Source: an uncultured Porphyromonadaceae bacterium (GTDB lineage Bacteria > Bacteroidota > Bacteroidia > Bacteroidales > Muribaculaceae). Taken from it: a stretch of DNA of 33,645 nucleotides. Each line of letters opens with the position of its first letter. Position 1 is the first letter of the stretch. The notes beneath the pieces are model-generated. The model was given only the letters and a program-made list of their open reading frames with translations. It did no database searches and was not told the origin of the DNA. Shown here piece by piece: positions 16,086-25,232 of this stretch. The DNA lies in NCBI GenBank assembly GCA_902495245.1, contig CABUWI010000017.1, forward strand, positions 1 to 33,645, written 5' to 3'. The position numbers were made by a program, and so were the translations under genes.

Positions 16086-16433
16086 ATGGAGTTTGATAAC
16101 GACAAGCCGATTTTCAGGCAGATAGCCGACTATTGCCATCGCTGCGTGCTTTCCGGTCAGTGGGCGCCCGAGGCGCGCATACCGTCGACCAAGGAGCTGG
16201 CCGTCAGTCTTGCCGTGAACACGCGCACGGTCATGAAGGCTTACGATGAACTCGCCGCCCGGGGCATAATCTATCAGCGCCGGGGCATGGGCTACTATGT
16301 CGCGACCGATGCGTCCGAGCGCGTGCGCGAGGCGCTGCGTGCCGACTTTTTCGCCGACACGTTGCCGGCCTTCGTCGAGCAGATGCGCATGGCCGGTCTG
16401 ACTCTTGACGATATTTTGCCGCATCTCGGGTAA
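16086..16433 (+). CDS. GntR family transcriptional regulator (YtrA-like)
   Basis: The product has 115 residues, starting at MEFDNDKPIFRQIADYCHRCV. Residues ~8-75 form the GntR winged helix (SGQWAPEARIPSTKELAVSLAVNTRTVMKAYDELAARGIIYQRRGMGYYV), followed by a short C-terminal dimerisation part of only ~40 residues, as in the YtrA subgroup that regulates adjacent ABC transporter operons. It is 14 bases after the permease gene and closes the operon. Most YtrA-type operons have the regulator first; here it is last. Confidence 0.92.
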   Translation: MEFDNDKPIFRQIADYCHRCVLSGQWAPEARIPSTKELAVSLAVNTRTVMKAYDELAARGIIYQRRGMGYYVATDASERVREALRADFFADTLPAFVEQMRMAGLTLDDILPHLG

Positions 16434-16457
16434 CTGTTGGGACTGATTTATGAATCA

Positions 16458-16534
16458 ACCGCCCGCCGCGACCACTGATTGATTGACTCATCGGTGGAAA
16501 CGGCGGGCGGTCCATGAACCGCCCCTACAGGGGA
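16458..16534. repeat. REP-like nested palindrome between convergent genes
   Basis: ACCGCCCGCCG (16458-16468) is complementary to CGGCGGGCGGT (16501-16511), with an inner CCAC/GTGG pair. A second stem follows, GGGCGGT (16505-16511) with ACCGCCC (16518-16524), then CCTACAGGGG. The CCCTACA end and hairpin layout recall the repeat at 20646-20742. It can also serve as the terminator of the GntR operon and the receptor gene. Confidence 0.6.
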
Positions 16535-16540
16535 GGCCGA

Positions 16541-19474
16541 TTAGCGCGGACCGCCGGGACCGTGAGGCGGTCTCATGCCAGCTCCGGGAGGACCTTGGCG
16601 CATGAAGTCGTCGTCGCCGCCCTTGGGCGTCGCCCCGCCTTTGAAGGTCGAGAAGTTATAGGTGAAGGTCAGCATCGCATAGCGGCCCAGAATCATGTTT
16701 TCCGTGTCGGTGATTGCCTGCGCCGTCTCGCTGCGGCTGATGCTCTGGTGCTGGTTCAGCAGGTCTTTGCCCTCGAGGGCTATGGTTGCGTTCTTGCCGC
16801 GCAGGAACATGTAGGAAATCGAGGCGTTCCACATCCATTCTTTCGTGTTGAAGCCGGCCGAATAGCCCGAGTTGGCCGAATAGGTGAGGTCGGTCGAGAG
16901 CACGAGGCCGAAGTTGGTGTACCACGTGCCGTTGAAGCTGCCGCCGTAGGTGTGGACGGTGCTCGTGGGCACGCCGCGCAGCGTGTTGGTCGAGTACTGT
17001 ATGTCGTAGCGCGGGCGCAGTTCCAGCTCGAGGTTGGTCGGGCGGAAGGCTATGGCGAAGCTCTCGCCGGCGCGGGTTGTCTGCGAGCGGCCGCGCACGC
17101 CGTCGGTGAAGCCCATGTCCTGACGGAAGTTGAAGTGCAGATTGTTGCTGAACGTCCACGCCTTGTTGGGCAGCGGTCGCGAAAAGAGGGTGAACATGCC
17201 GAAGTTCCAGTTGCCGTTCACGTTCTCATAGCGCGTTGTGCGCGCGCCGGTGGTCTTGTCGGTGGTGATGTTCGAGGCGATTGCGTTCTGGGTGAAGCCG
17301 GCAAATGCCATGACCATGATTGACTGCTGGCGGTCGCTGTCGAACGTTGCGAAACGGCCGCGGAAGCTGTGGGTGAACGAGGGGTTCAGCGCCGGGTTGC
17401 CGATGACCACGTTCATGGGGTCGGACGTGTCGGCCACGGGCTGCAGCTGCGTCATCGAGGGCTGCGACGAGCGCCCGAAGTAGTTTGCGTTGAGAGTGGT
17501 CTGTTTCGAGAACTTATAGCGGAAGCGCGCAAAGGGCGAGACGTTCCAGACCGTGCGCGTCGGAATGGTCTTTTCGGGATTGGTCAGGTTTGTCGAGCGG
17601 CTTGTCTGCGGGTTGAGGCTCACGCCGACGTTGAGGGTGTATTTCTTGTGTACCTTGCGGTAGCCGATGCGCAGGCTCTGGTTGAAATATGTGTTTCGGA
17701 AGCTGTTGGAGTTGTCGGTGTCGGGTGTCAGCAGGTCGGGGTCGAGGCCTGCCCAGCGGTCGGCCAGGCCGATGGTGCCCCAGTTCAGGGCCTTCCATGT
17801 GTCGAACTCGCGCTGTTGCTCTTCAGTGAGCTGGCTGCGGTAGAGCGACCACGGCTCGTTATAGACATACTTGTCGGCGTTGTTCCAGCGGTAGTTCATC
17901 GAGTAGCTGAACTGCAGGAAGTTGCCGTTTTTCACGTTGCCGATGGGCTCCGTCCAGCTCAGTCGGGCGTTGACGCCGTTGTTCCAGGTGTGGTTGTTTA
18001 TGAGCTGATAGTCCTCATAGAGGCTGTCGGTGTCGAGCGAGCCGAGCAGTTTGTAGTAGGCGTTGCGGCTCCACACGTCTTCGTCCTCGCGGGTGTCGCT
18101 GAACGAGTAGTTCACACTCACCGAGAACGAGCGCCCGCGGTGTTCGCTGAACTGGTGGCTGTAGATCAGGCGGCCGTCAACCGAGTAGCTCTTGCCGTTC
18201 GAGGCCGTGATGTTGCGCGATTTGGTGGTGGGGTCGGTCAGAGCGTCGACATAGTTCGTGCTGAAGCCCTGCGACTCGCTGTCGTTGAAATTCAGGCTGA
18301 AATTCGGGCGGAAGTCAAGTGTGTTGAACGAGTCGGGGTCCCATTTCAGTCGGAAACTGCCGTTGATGTTGTGGCCCTTGTCGAGGGTCGATTTCTCGGT
18401 GTCGTCCTGAGTGCTCGTGCCGTCGTTGAAGAGGTTCAGGCGATGGGTACGCGTGCTGTTCTCGCGGTTGTTGTGGCTGTACATCACGTTGCCGCCATAG
18501 CGCAGCGTCGGCGAGGAGCCCAGGTTGAAGTTCACTCCCAGCGACTGCGTCGTGTTGATGCCCGTCGTGCCGCCGAAGCGCCTGAATCGGCTGCCGTTGT
18601 TGTCGGTGAAGCCCTCGTCGTTGATGTTGTTGATGTTGCCCAGAATCGTAACCGTGTTCTTGCCCATCATGCCGTTCACGATGAACGAGCCCTTATACTT
18701 GCCCCAGTCGGCGGGCTGGCCGCTCTCGAAGCCTGCGCCATAGCCGCCGGCAACCTTGCCATACCAGCCTTTTTTCTTGTCTTCCTTGACGGTGAGGTTG
18801 ATGACTGTCTCGTCCTCGCCGTCGTCAACGCCCGTCAGGCGCGCCAGGTCGCTCTTGCGGGTAATCACCTGCGCTGTCTTGACCATGTCGACCGGAATGT
18901 TTTTCGACGCCACCTTCGGGTCATCGCTGAAAAACTCCTCGCCGTCAATCAGAATCTTCTTCACCGTCTCGCCCTGGGCCGTGATTGAGCCGTCAGAGCC
19001 CACCTCGACGCCCGGCAGGCGCTTGAGCAGGTCGCTCACCACGGCGTTTGGCGGCGTTGTGTAGCTTCCGGCGTTATATTCGATTGTGTCCTCCTTGGCC
19101 TTGATTGGCGTTGCCACGCCGATGGCCACGGCTTCGCGCAACACGATGCTCGACTCGCTCAGACGCAGTGTGTCGAGCTGCACGTTGCGGCCGCCGCTGA
19201 CGCTCACGGGCACCACGCCGTCGCGATAGCCCAGATAGACGGCCTTGACCACGTACTTGCCGTTGCGCACGCCCTCGAGCGTAAAGCGTCCGTCAAGGTC
19301 GGTGGCCGCCGCGCTGACAAAGGTCGAATCCTTGTCGGCGCGTAGCAGGCGCACCGTCGCCTGCGGCAACGGCTCGCCGCTCGAGTCGGCCACCACTCCT
19401 TTTACGACCGCGGCCGGAGCAATCACTGCCCCGGCCAACAGAAACACAATCACATTCAATAAACGTTGAAACAT
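16541..19474 (-). CDS. TonB-dependent receptor-like outer-membrane beta-barrel protein
   Basis: The product has 977 residues. The signal peptide is residues 1-~22 (MFQRLLNVIVFLLAGAVIAPAA). A carboxypeptidase-regulatory-like domain covers ~23-105 (VVKGVVADSSGEPLPQATVRLL). A plug-like domain covers ~125-215 (VVSDLLKRLPGVEVGSDGSITAQG, ILIDGEEFFSDDP). The rest is a barrel of amphipathic strands in the style of the outer-membrane beta-barrel family OMP_b-brl_3. After the last strand (LTFTYNF) there is a ~30-residue Gly/Pro/Asp-rich tail instead of a C-terminal aromatic residue. No SusD partner is adjacent, so a SusCD pair is not supported. The ligand is unknown. No clear TAnnTTTG box was found upstream. 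Confidence 0.9.
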   Translation of the reverse strand: MFQRLLNVIVFLLAGAVIAPAAVVKGVVADSSGEPLPQATVRLLRADKDSTFVSAAATDLDGRFTLEGVRNGKYVVKAVYLGYRDGVVPVSVSGGRNVQLDTLRLSESSIVLREAVAIGVATPIKAKEDTIEYNAGSYTTPPNAVVSDLLKRLPGVEVGSDGSITAQGETVKKILIDGEEFFSDDPKVASKNIPVDMVKTAQVITRKSDLARLTGVDDGEDETVINLTVKEDKKKGWYGKVAGGYGAGFESGQPADWGKYKGSFIVNGMMGKNTVTILGNINNINDEGFTDNNGSRFRRFGGTTGINTTQSLGVNFNLGSSPTLRYGGNVMYSHNNRENSTRTHRLNLFNDGTSTQDDTEKSTLDKGHNINGSFRLKWDPDSFNTLDFRPNFSLNFNDSESQGFSTNYVDALTDPTTKSRNITASNGKSYSVDGRLIYSHQFSEHRGRSFSVSVNYSFSDTREDEDVWSRNAYYKLLGSLDTDSLYEDYQLINNHTWNNGVNARLSWTEPIGNVKNGNFLQFSYSMNYRWNNADKYVYNEPWSLYRSQLTEEQQREFDTWKALNWGTIGLADRWAGLDPDLLTPDTDNSNSFRNTYFNQSLRIGYRKVHKKYTLNVGVSLNPQTSRSTNLTNPEKTIPTRTVWNVSPFARFRYKFSKQTTLNANYFGRSSQPSMTQLQPVADTSDPMNVVIGNPALNPSFTHSFRGRFATFDSDRQQSIMVMAFAGFTQNAIASNITTDKTTGARTTRYENVNGNWNFGMFTLFSRPLPNKAWTFSNNLHFNFRQDMGFTDGVRGRSQTTRAGESFAIAFRPTNLELELRPRYDIQYSTNTLRGVPTSTVHTYGGSFNGTWYTNFGLVLSTDLTYSANSGYSAGFNTKEWMWNASISYMFLRGKNATIALEGKDLLNQHQSISRSETAQAITDTENMILGRYAMLTFTYNFSTFKGGATPKGGDDDFMRQGPPGAGMRPPHGPGGPR

Positions 19475-19591
19475 TTCTACTTTCTTGTCGGATAGTTGTT
19501 TTTGAAAACTGTGGATTTCTACACTTTCTGCTTATATGACTTCTTCGCCGCAAAAAGGTTTAACCGCCACGCAAAATTTTTCGCGAAAAAT

Positions 19592-19622
19592 TTGGTTTAT
19601 ATTATAAACTTAATTAACTTTG
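19592..19622 (+). promoter_or_regulatory. Promoter of the membrane protein/winged-helix operon
   Basis: TTG (19592-19594), 20 bases, then TAACTTTG (19615-19622), a full consensus match. A perfect palindrome, GTTTATA-T-TATAAAC, fills the spacer. Confidence 0.85.
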
Positions 19623-19700
19623 CAGGCGAGAACAGAGCGGATTCGCGCGCACCGCTCTTTTTTCGGCAATGAATGGTTTATAAAATAAACTTAATTTTAA
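19594..19700 (+). promoter_or_regulatory. Twin palindromic operator-like sites
   Basis: Two copies of GGTTTAT-N3-ATAAACTTAATT occur at 19594-19615 and 19675-19696. They differ only in the 3 central bases and lie 81 bases apart. One overlaps the promoter spacer, the other lies in the leader. The winged-helix protein of this operon is the obvious candidate binder. Confidence 0.65.
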
Positions 19701-19720
19701 CCTTCAAAATTCCTTTTGTT

Positions 19721-20344
19721 ATGGAAGAGAAAAAACTTAGTGAGAAAGAGAGCCTCGAGGTCATCGCGACCATGATTGCCCGCACGCGTCAGCGCTATCT
19801 GGGCGACGGCAATATCATGCTGATGTGGGGCTACCTGGTGGTGGCCGTATCGGCGCTGGTGTGGATAATGCTTGCCGCTACACATTGCGGCGCATGGAAC
19901 TGGCTCTGGTTTGCCATTCCGGTCATTGGCGGCATAGCCACGCCACTGATGGTGCGGCGGCAGAAGCGGGTGGTCGGCGCCGTTACCTATTCCGACAAAA
20001 TCATGTCGGACCTTTGGACTATAGCTGGCTTTTCAGAATTGCTCCTGATGATTCCGTGCATTGGACTTTGGGCTATGTGTGGCATTGATTGCTGGACAGC
20101 CATGTTGGCTTACTCGATGATAGCCATTCCGTTGTGTGAAATTGCTCAGGGGTTGGTTGTGAAGGAGAAGAGTCTGGTTGCCGGCGGACTGTTTGGCCTT
20201 GTTTTCGGCCTTGTTACGCTTTGTTGTGTGGTGGCGGGGATTCCCTTGGCGGAGCGCTGGTATATGCCCGTGTTCATTCTCTCTTTTGCGGAGATGATGA
20301 TTGTTCCGGGCCATATCATTAACTATAAAGCGCGCCACGAATGA
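19721..20344 (+). CDS. Polytopic membrane protein of unknown function
   Basis: The product has 207 residues. The start at MEEKKLSEKESLEVIATMI is preferred over an ATG 48 bases upstream, which lies in the second operator copy. A charged cytoplasmic N-terminus (1-30) is followed by about six membrane segments: MLMWGYLVVAVSALVWIML, WLWFAIPVIGGIATPLMV, LLLMIPCIGLWAMCGI, AMLAYSMIAIPLCEIAQGLVV, LVAGGLFGLVFGLVTLCCVVAGI and YMPVFILSFAEMMIVPG. It overlaps the following regulator gene by ATGA. Bacteroidetes commonly pair such proteins with a small winged-helix regulator, but I know no function for them. Confidence 0.85.
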   Translation: MEEKKLSEKESLEVIATMIARTRQRYLGDGNIMLMWGYLVVAVSALVWIMLAATHCGAWNWLWFAIPVIGGIATPLMVRRQKRVVGAVTYSDKIMSDLWTIAGFSELLLMIPCIGLWAMCGIDCWTAMLAYSMIAIPLCEIAQGLVVKEKSLVAGGLFGLVFGLVTLCCVVAGIPLAERWYMPVFILSFAEMMIVPGHIINYKARHE

Positions 20345-20622
20345 AAGAACTCAATCCGCTTCTGCACTCTCAGCTGCGTCTGGCCATAGTTTCCATTCTG
20401 ATGAATGTGGAAGAGGCCGATTTCGTCTATCTAAAGGAGAAGACCGAATCGACCGCCGGAAACCTCAGCGTTCAGCTCGACAAGCTCTCATCGGCAGGCT
20501 ACATTGCCGTCGAAAAGGGCATGTCGGGCCGACGCCCGCGCACAACGTGCACCCTCACTCCCGCCGGCCGCGCCGCCTTCGAAGAATACGTCGCCGCCCT
20601 CCGCACCTTCCTCAACTTGTGA
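20341..20622 (+). CDS. Winged-helix transcriptional regulator (MarR/PadR-like, small)
   Basis: The product has 93 residues and is a single winged helix: LRLAIVSILMNVEEADFVYLKEKTE, recognition region STAGNLSVQLDKLSSAGYIAVEKG, wing SGRRPRTTCTLTPAGRAAFEEYV. It fits the short DNA-binding family PF13601, which is MarR/ArsR-like. It is translationally coupled to the membrane protein gene and probably represses the shared promoter through the two palindromes upstream. No ligand- or metal-binding residues stand out. Confidence 0.9.
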   Translation: MKELNPLLHSQLRLAIVSILMNVEEADFVYLKEKTESTAGNLSVQLDKLSSAGYIAVEKGMSGRRPRTTCTLTPAGRAAFEEYVAALRTFLNL

Positions 20623-20645
20623 GAGGGTGGTGCAAAATACCGGTT

Positions 20646-20742
20646 TGTAGGGACGCACGGCCCGTGCGTCCGCACGTAATCGTCAACATTACAACATGTT
20701 ACGTATTTAATGAAGTGGACGCACGAGCCGTGCGTCCCTACA
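20646..20742. repeat. REP/MITE-like palindromic repeat (REP pair)
   Basis: Two 26-base arms, 20646-20671 and 20717-20742, are inverted copies with one mismatch. Each arm is itself a hairpin around GGACGCACGG...CCGTGCGTCC and has TGTAGGG at its outer end. The spacer adds ACGTAA/TTACGT. The unit is probably repeated many times in the genome, and may also terminate the operon before it. Confidence 0.85.
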
Positions 20743-20792
20743 GAATTTACGAAACCTAAATTTATGGGAAGCGGTATGCGTGCTACCGATTG

Positions 20793-21293
20793 TCAGCGGG
20801 TGAATGCGGCGATTGCGGCCTTGACTGCGGCGGTGTCGGCGGCGGCTTGCGAGGGCGTCATGTCGAGGCGGTGAATGTCGACGGGGCGTGCGCCGGCAAT
20901 GACGGCGTCGCGCAGCTCGGCGAGGGTAGGGGGCGCTGCAAGGGCGGAGTATTCGGCGTAGGTGTAGCGCGTGAAGACGCTCTGCTCCGAGATGCCGCGC
21001 CGGTCAAGCAGCCAGCCGTCGCCAAGGGCAATCGGCTCGGCGCCTTTGACGTCTCTCGGGTCGGGATAGCTCACGATGTTGCCGTTGGCATCGAGTTGCA
21101 CGGGCACGTTGGCGGCCGTGGCGTCGCCGGCCATGCGGTAGACCACGGCGCGGGGCAGCGCCTTGACGGGGCCGTTGCCGATTACGCGTTCGGGCGCCTG
21201 AATGAGTTCGGGCGCGGGTTGCTGCTCTTTTTTCGTGGCGCAACCGCACAGAATCAGTGAGCATGCGGCGGCCGAGAGTGTCAGTTTGTTCAT
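20793..21293 (-). CDS. Small lipoprotein of unknown function
   Basis: The product has 166 residues. A lipoprotein signal is clear: MNKLTLSAAACSLILCGC with the lipid-modified cysteine at 18, followed by ATKKEQQPAPE. The mature part includes GNGPVKALPRAVVYRMAGD and ANVPVQLDANGNIVSYPDPRDVKG, then LDRRGISEQSVFTRYTYAEY. I do not recognise a named domain, although the pattern recalls conserved Bacteroidales lipoproteins. It begins 17 bases after the asparaginase gene, so it is likely the last gene of the metG-ansA operon. Confidence 0.8.
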   Translation of the reverse strand: MNKLTLSAAACSLILCGCATKKEQQPAPELIQAPERVIGNGPVKALPRAVVYRMAGDATAANVPVQLDANGNIVSYPDPRDVKGAEPIALGDGWLLDRRGISEQSVFTRYTYAEYSALAAPPTLAELRDAVIAGARPVDIHRLDMTPSQAAADTAAVKAAIAAFTR

Positions 21294-21310
21294 ATGAGTT
21301 GAGGGGGTGG

Positions 21311-22345
21311 TTACATTTCAATGGTCATTTCGCCGGCGAGGGGATAGACCAGATATTGTTTGACTTCGTCGGCGGTGAGGCCTACTCCGAAGAGGTACAT
21401 CAGCTTGGTGATTGCGGCTTCGGCGGTGATGTCATAGCCCGAAATGACGCCTGCCTGTTCCAGCAGGTTGGCGCCGACGTAGCGCTTTGCGTGCACGCCG
21501 CCGTTGACACACTGCGACACGTTCACGATTACGAGGCCGTCGTCGCAAGCGTCTTTTATGGCGTTGATGAACCACGGCTCGGTCGGACCGTTGCCGGCAC
21601 CGAACGTCTTGAGCACCACGGCTTTGATGTCGGGCGTCGACAGCAGGTGGCGCAGCGTCTGTTCGCTCATGCCGGGGTGAAGGTCGACGAACATGACGCT
21701 CGGATCCATCTTGCAGCGCACCTGCAGGGGGCGCATGGCTTTGTGGCGCATCAGTGCGTCGGGGTTGTAGTGGATTCCGAGGCCGATTTTTGCCAGCGAT
21801 GGGTAGTTGTTGCTCTTGAAGGCGTTGAAGTTGTCGGCGCTCATCTTGGTGGCGCGGTTGCCGCGCCAGAGGTAGTTTTCAAACAGAATGGCCACTTCCT
21901 GCACCATCGGCACACCGTTTTCGCGCGTGGCGGCGGCAATCTGCAGCGCCGTTATGAGGTTTTCCTCGCCGTCGGTGCGCACCTCGCCGATGGGCAGCTG
22001 CGAACCGGTGATGATTACCGGCTTGTGGAGGTTTTCGAGCATGAACGACAGCGCCGACGCCGTGTAGGCCATCGTGTCCGTGCCGTGCAGAACCACGAAG
22101 CCGTCAAACGCCTCGTAGTTCAGCTCGATGTAGCGCGCGATTTCGCACCAGTGGCCCGGATTCATGTCGCTCGAGTCAAGCGGAGATTCGAATTGTATAT
22201 TCTCGATAACATAATCCAGCATCTTCACCTTGGGCACGTTGTCCATAAGGTGGTCGAAGTCGAAAGGTTCGAGGGCGCCCGTCTGCTGATTTTCGATCAT
22301 GCCGATGGTGCCGCCGGTATATATTATCAGAATTCTCGGTTTCAT
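21311..22345 (-). CDS. ansA: Type I L-asparaginase
   Basis: The product has 344 residues, the normal length for the cytoplasmic enzyme. It hydrolyses L-asparagine to aspartate and ammonia. The catalytic threonine is T13 in YTGGTIGM, and the second active-site motif is HGTDT (88-92, with T89-D90). Further family features are FVVLHGTDTMAYTASAL, PVIITGSQLPIGEVRTDGEEN and the C-terminal TFGAGNGP region. There is no signal peptide, which fits the type I (AnsA) class. It lies 39 bases after metG and is probably cotranscribed. Confidence 0.95.
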   Translation of the reverse strand: MKPRILIIYTGGTIGMIENQQTGALEPFDFDHLMDNVPKVKMLDYVIENIQFESPLDSSDMNPGHWCEIARYIELNYEAFDGFVVLHGTDTMAYTASALSFMLENLHKPVIITGSQLPIGEVRTDGEENLITALQIAAATRENGVPMVQEVAILFENYLWRGNRATKMSADNFNAFKSNNYPSLAKIGLGIHYNPDALMRHKAMRPLQVRCKMDPSVMFVDLHPGMSEQTLRHLLSTPDIKAVVLKTFGAGNGPTEPWFINAIKDACDDGLVIVNVSQCVNGGVHAKRYVGANLLEQAGVISGYDITAEAAITKLMYLFGVGLTADEVKQYLVYPLAGEMTIEM

Positions 22346-22384
22346 TTTCGGTTATGTTTGGGTGTCTGACTCGGTTCTGCTCTG

Positions 22385-24430
<2,046 letters not shown>

Positions 24431-24475
24431 ATCGCTTTGTCTCTTTGAACTAATTTGCAATGTCTATACAGAATG

Positions 24476-24483
24476 CAAAGTTA
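24476..24483 (-). promoter_or_regulatory. -7 box of the metG promoter
   Basis: The minus strand reads TAACTTTG 45 bases before the metG ATG. No TTG stands at the usual distance; the nearest is 25 bases away. A dyad TGCTTA-N5-TAAGCA (24503-24519) lies in the -33 area, between this box and the divergent higBA promoter. Confidence 0.5.
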
Positions 24484-24535
24484 AGCAAAAATTCTCAAAA
24501 AGTGCTTACAACATAAGCATTTTTCAGACGTTATA

Positions 24536-24567
24536 TTTGCATAGATGTAATTTATATGTTACATTTG
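24536..24567 (+). promoter_or_regulatory. Promoter of the higBA locus
   Basis: TTTG (24536-24539), a 20-base gap and TACATTTG (24560-24567) match the consensus. The box ends 4 bases before the toxin ATG, so the transcript would be leaderless or nearly so. The TTTG also belongs to an overlapping TATATTTG (24532-24539), which could be a second -7 box. Confidence 0.6.
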
Positions 24568-24571
24568 CAGC

Positions 24572-24919
24572 ATGAAATACAGAGAGGTCGTAACATACAA
24601 GGACTATTTCGAGGATTTCTTCAAAAACCAATCCCGAAAAGTGTAAGACAAGATTATCAAAGTGCTTGATATTCTTGAAACGGTTGAGCGCGTGCCGGTT
24701 ACTTATCTCAAATATGTTGAAGGTACGAACGGACTGTTTGAGATTCGTGTTCAACTTGGCAGGGATATTTTCAGAATTTTCTGCTGCTTTGACGGTAACA
24801 GGCTTGTGGTGTTGTTCAGCGGTTTCCAGAAGAAGTCGCAGAAAACGCCGCCGAAGGAGATTGACCGCGCAGTGAGGATTATGAACGATTATTTCAATGA
24901 TAAAAATAACGACTTATGA
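24572..24919 (+). pseudogene. higB: HigB/RelE-type toxin gene with an in-frame stop codon
   Basis: Reading through one TAA at 24644-24646 (codon 25) gives a 115-residue RelE/HigB (phage Gp49-like) toxin: MKYREVVTYKDYFEDFF, then KIIKVLDILETVERVP, LKYVEGTNGLFEIRVQLG and RIFCCFDGNRLVVLFSGFQKK. The frame is otherwise perfect up to its TGA, which overlaps the antitoxin ATG. Family members usually have Gln or Lys at the stop position, so CAA-to-TAA is the likely change. An internal GTG at 24662 could restart translation but would drop the first helix. The family toxin is an mRNA endonuclease acting on the ribosome. Sequencing error or stop suppression are the alternatives. Confidence 0.8.
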
Positions 24920-25209
24920 AAAATATACAGACACTCGATCAAATCAAGACTAAATATTACGGTGAAGTCGGCACGCCCGAGCGCGACAGGCTTGAGAACG
25001 AACTGGAAGCACTTCGCATCGGTTTCAAGATAAAAAGTGCGCGCGAACAGCTCAATCTGACCCAGGAACAGCTTGCCGAACGAATTGACAAGAAACGTAC
25101 GTATATCTCCAAAGTTGAAAACGACGGGGAGAATATTACACTGCGTACACTTTTCGACATCGTTGAACGCGGGCTGGGAGGTAGATTGCGAATCAGTTTT
25201 GAGCTGTAG
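24916..25209 (+). CDS. higA: HigA-type antitoxin, XRE family
   Basis: The product has 97 residues. An N-terminal helical part (TLDQIKTKYYGEVGTPERDRLENELEALRIGFKIK) precedes a Cro/C1-type helix-turn-helix at ~36-90 (AREQLNLTQEQLAERIDKKRTYISKVENDGENITLRTLFDIVERGLG). In the HigBA family it neutralises the toxin and represses the shared promoter. The ATG overlaps the toxin stop (ATGA), so its translation would normally depend on ribosomes finishing the toxin frame; the upstream TAA may therefore reduce it. It converges on the receptor gene with a 23-base gap. Confidence 0.9.
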   Translation: MKNIQTLDQIKTKYYGEVGTPERDRLENELEALRIGFKIKSAREQLNLTQEQLAERIDKKRTYISKVENDGENITLRTLFDIVERGLGGRLRISFEL

Positions 25210-25232
25210 CTGTAGGTGTCGAATTTTCAAAA

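Noticed and set aside
17369..18988. 539-codon plus-strand open frame
   Set aside because: Antisense to the TonB-dependent receptor gene. The translation is Val/Ala/Arg-rich and shows no domain.
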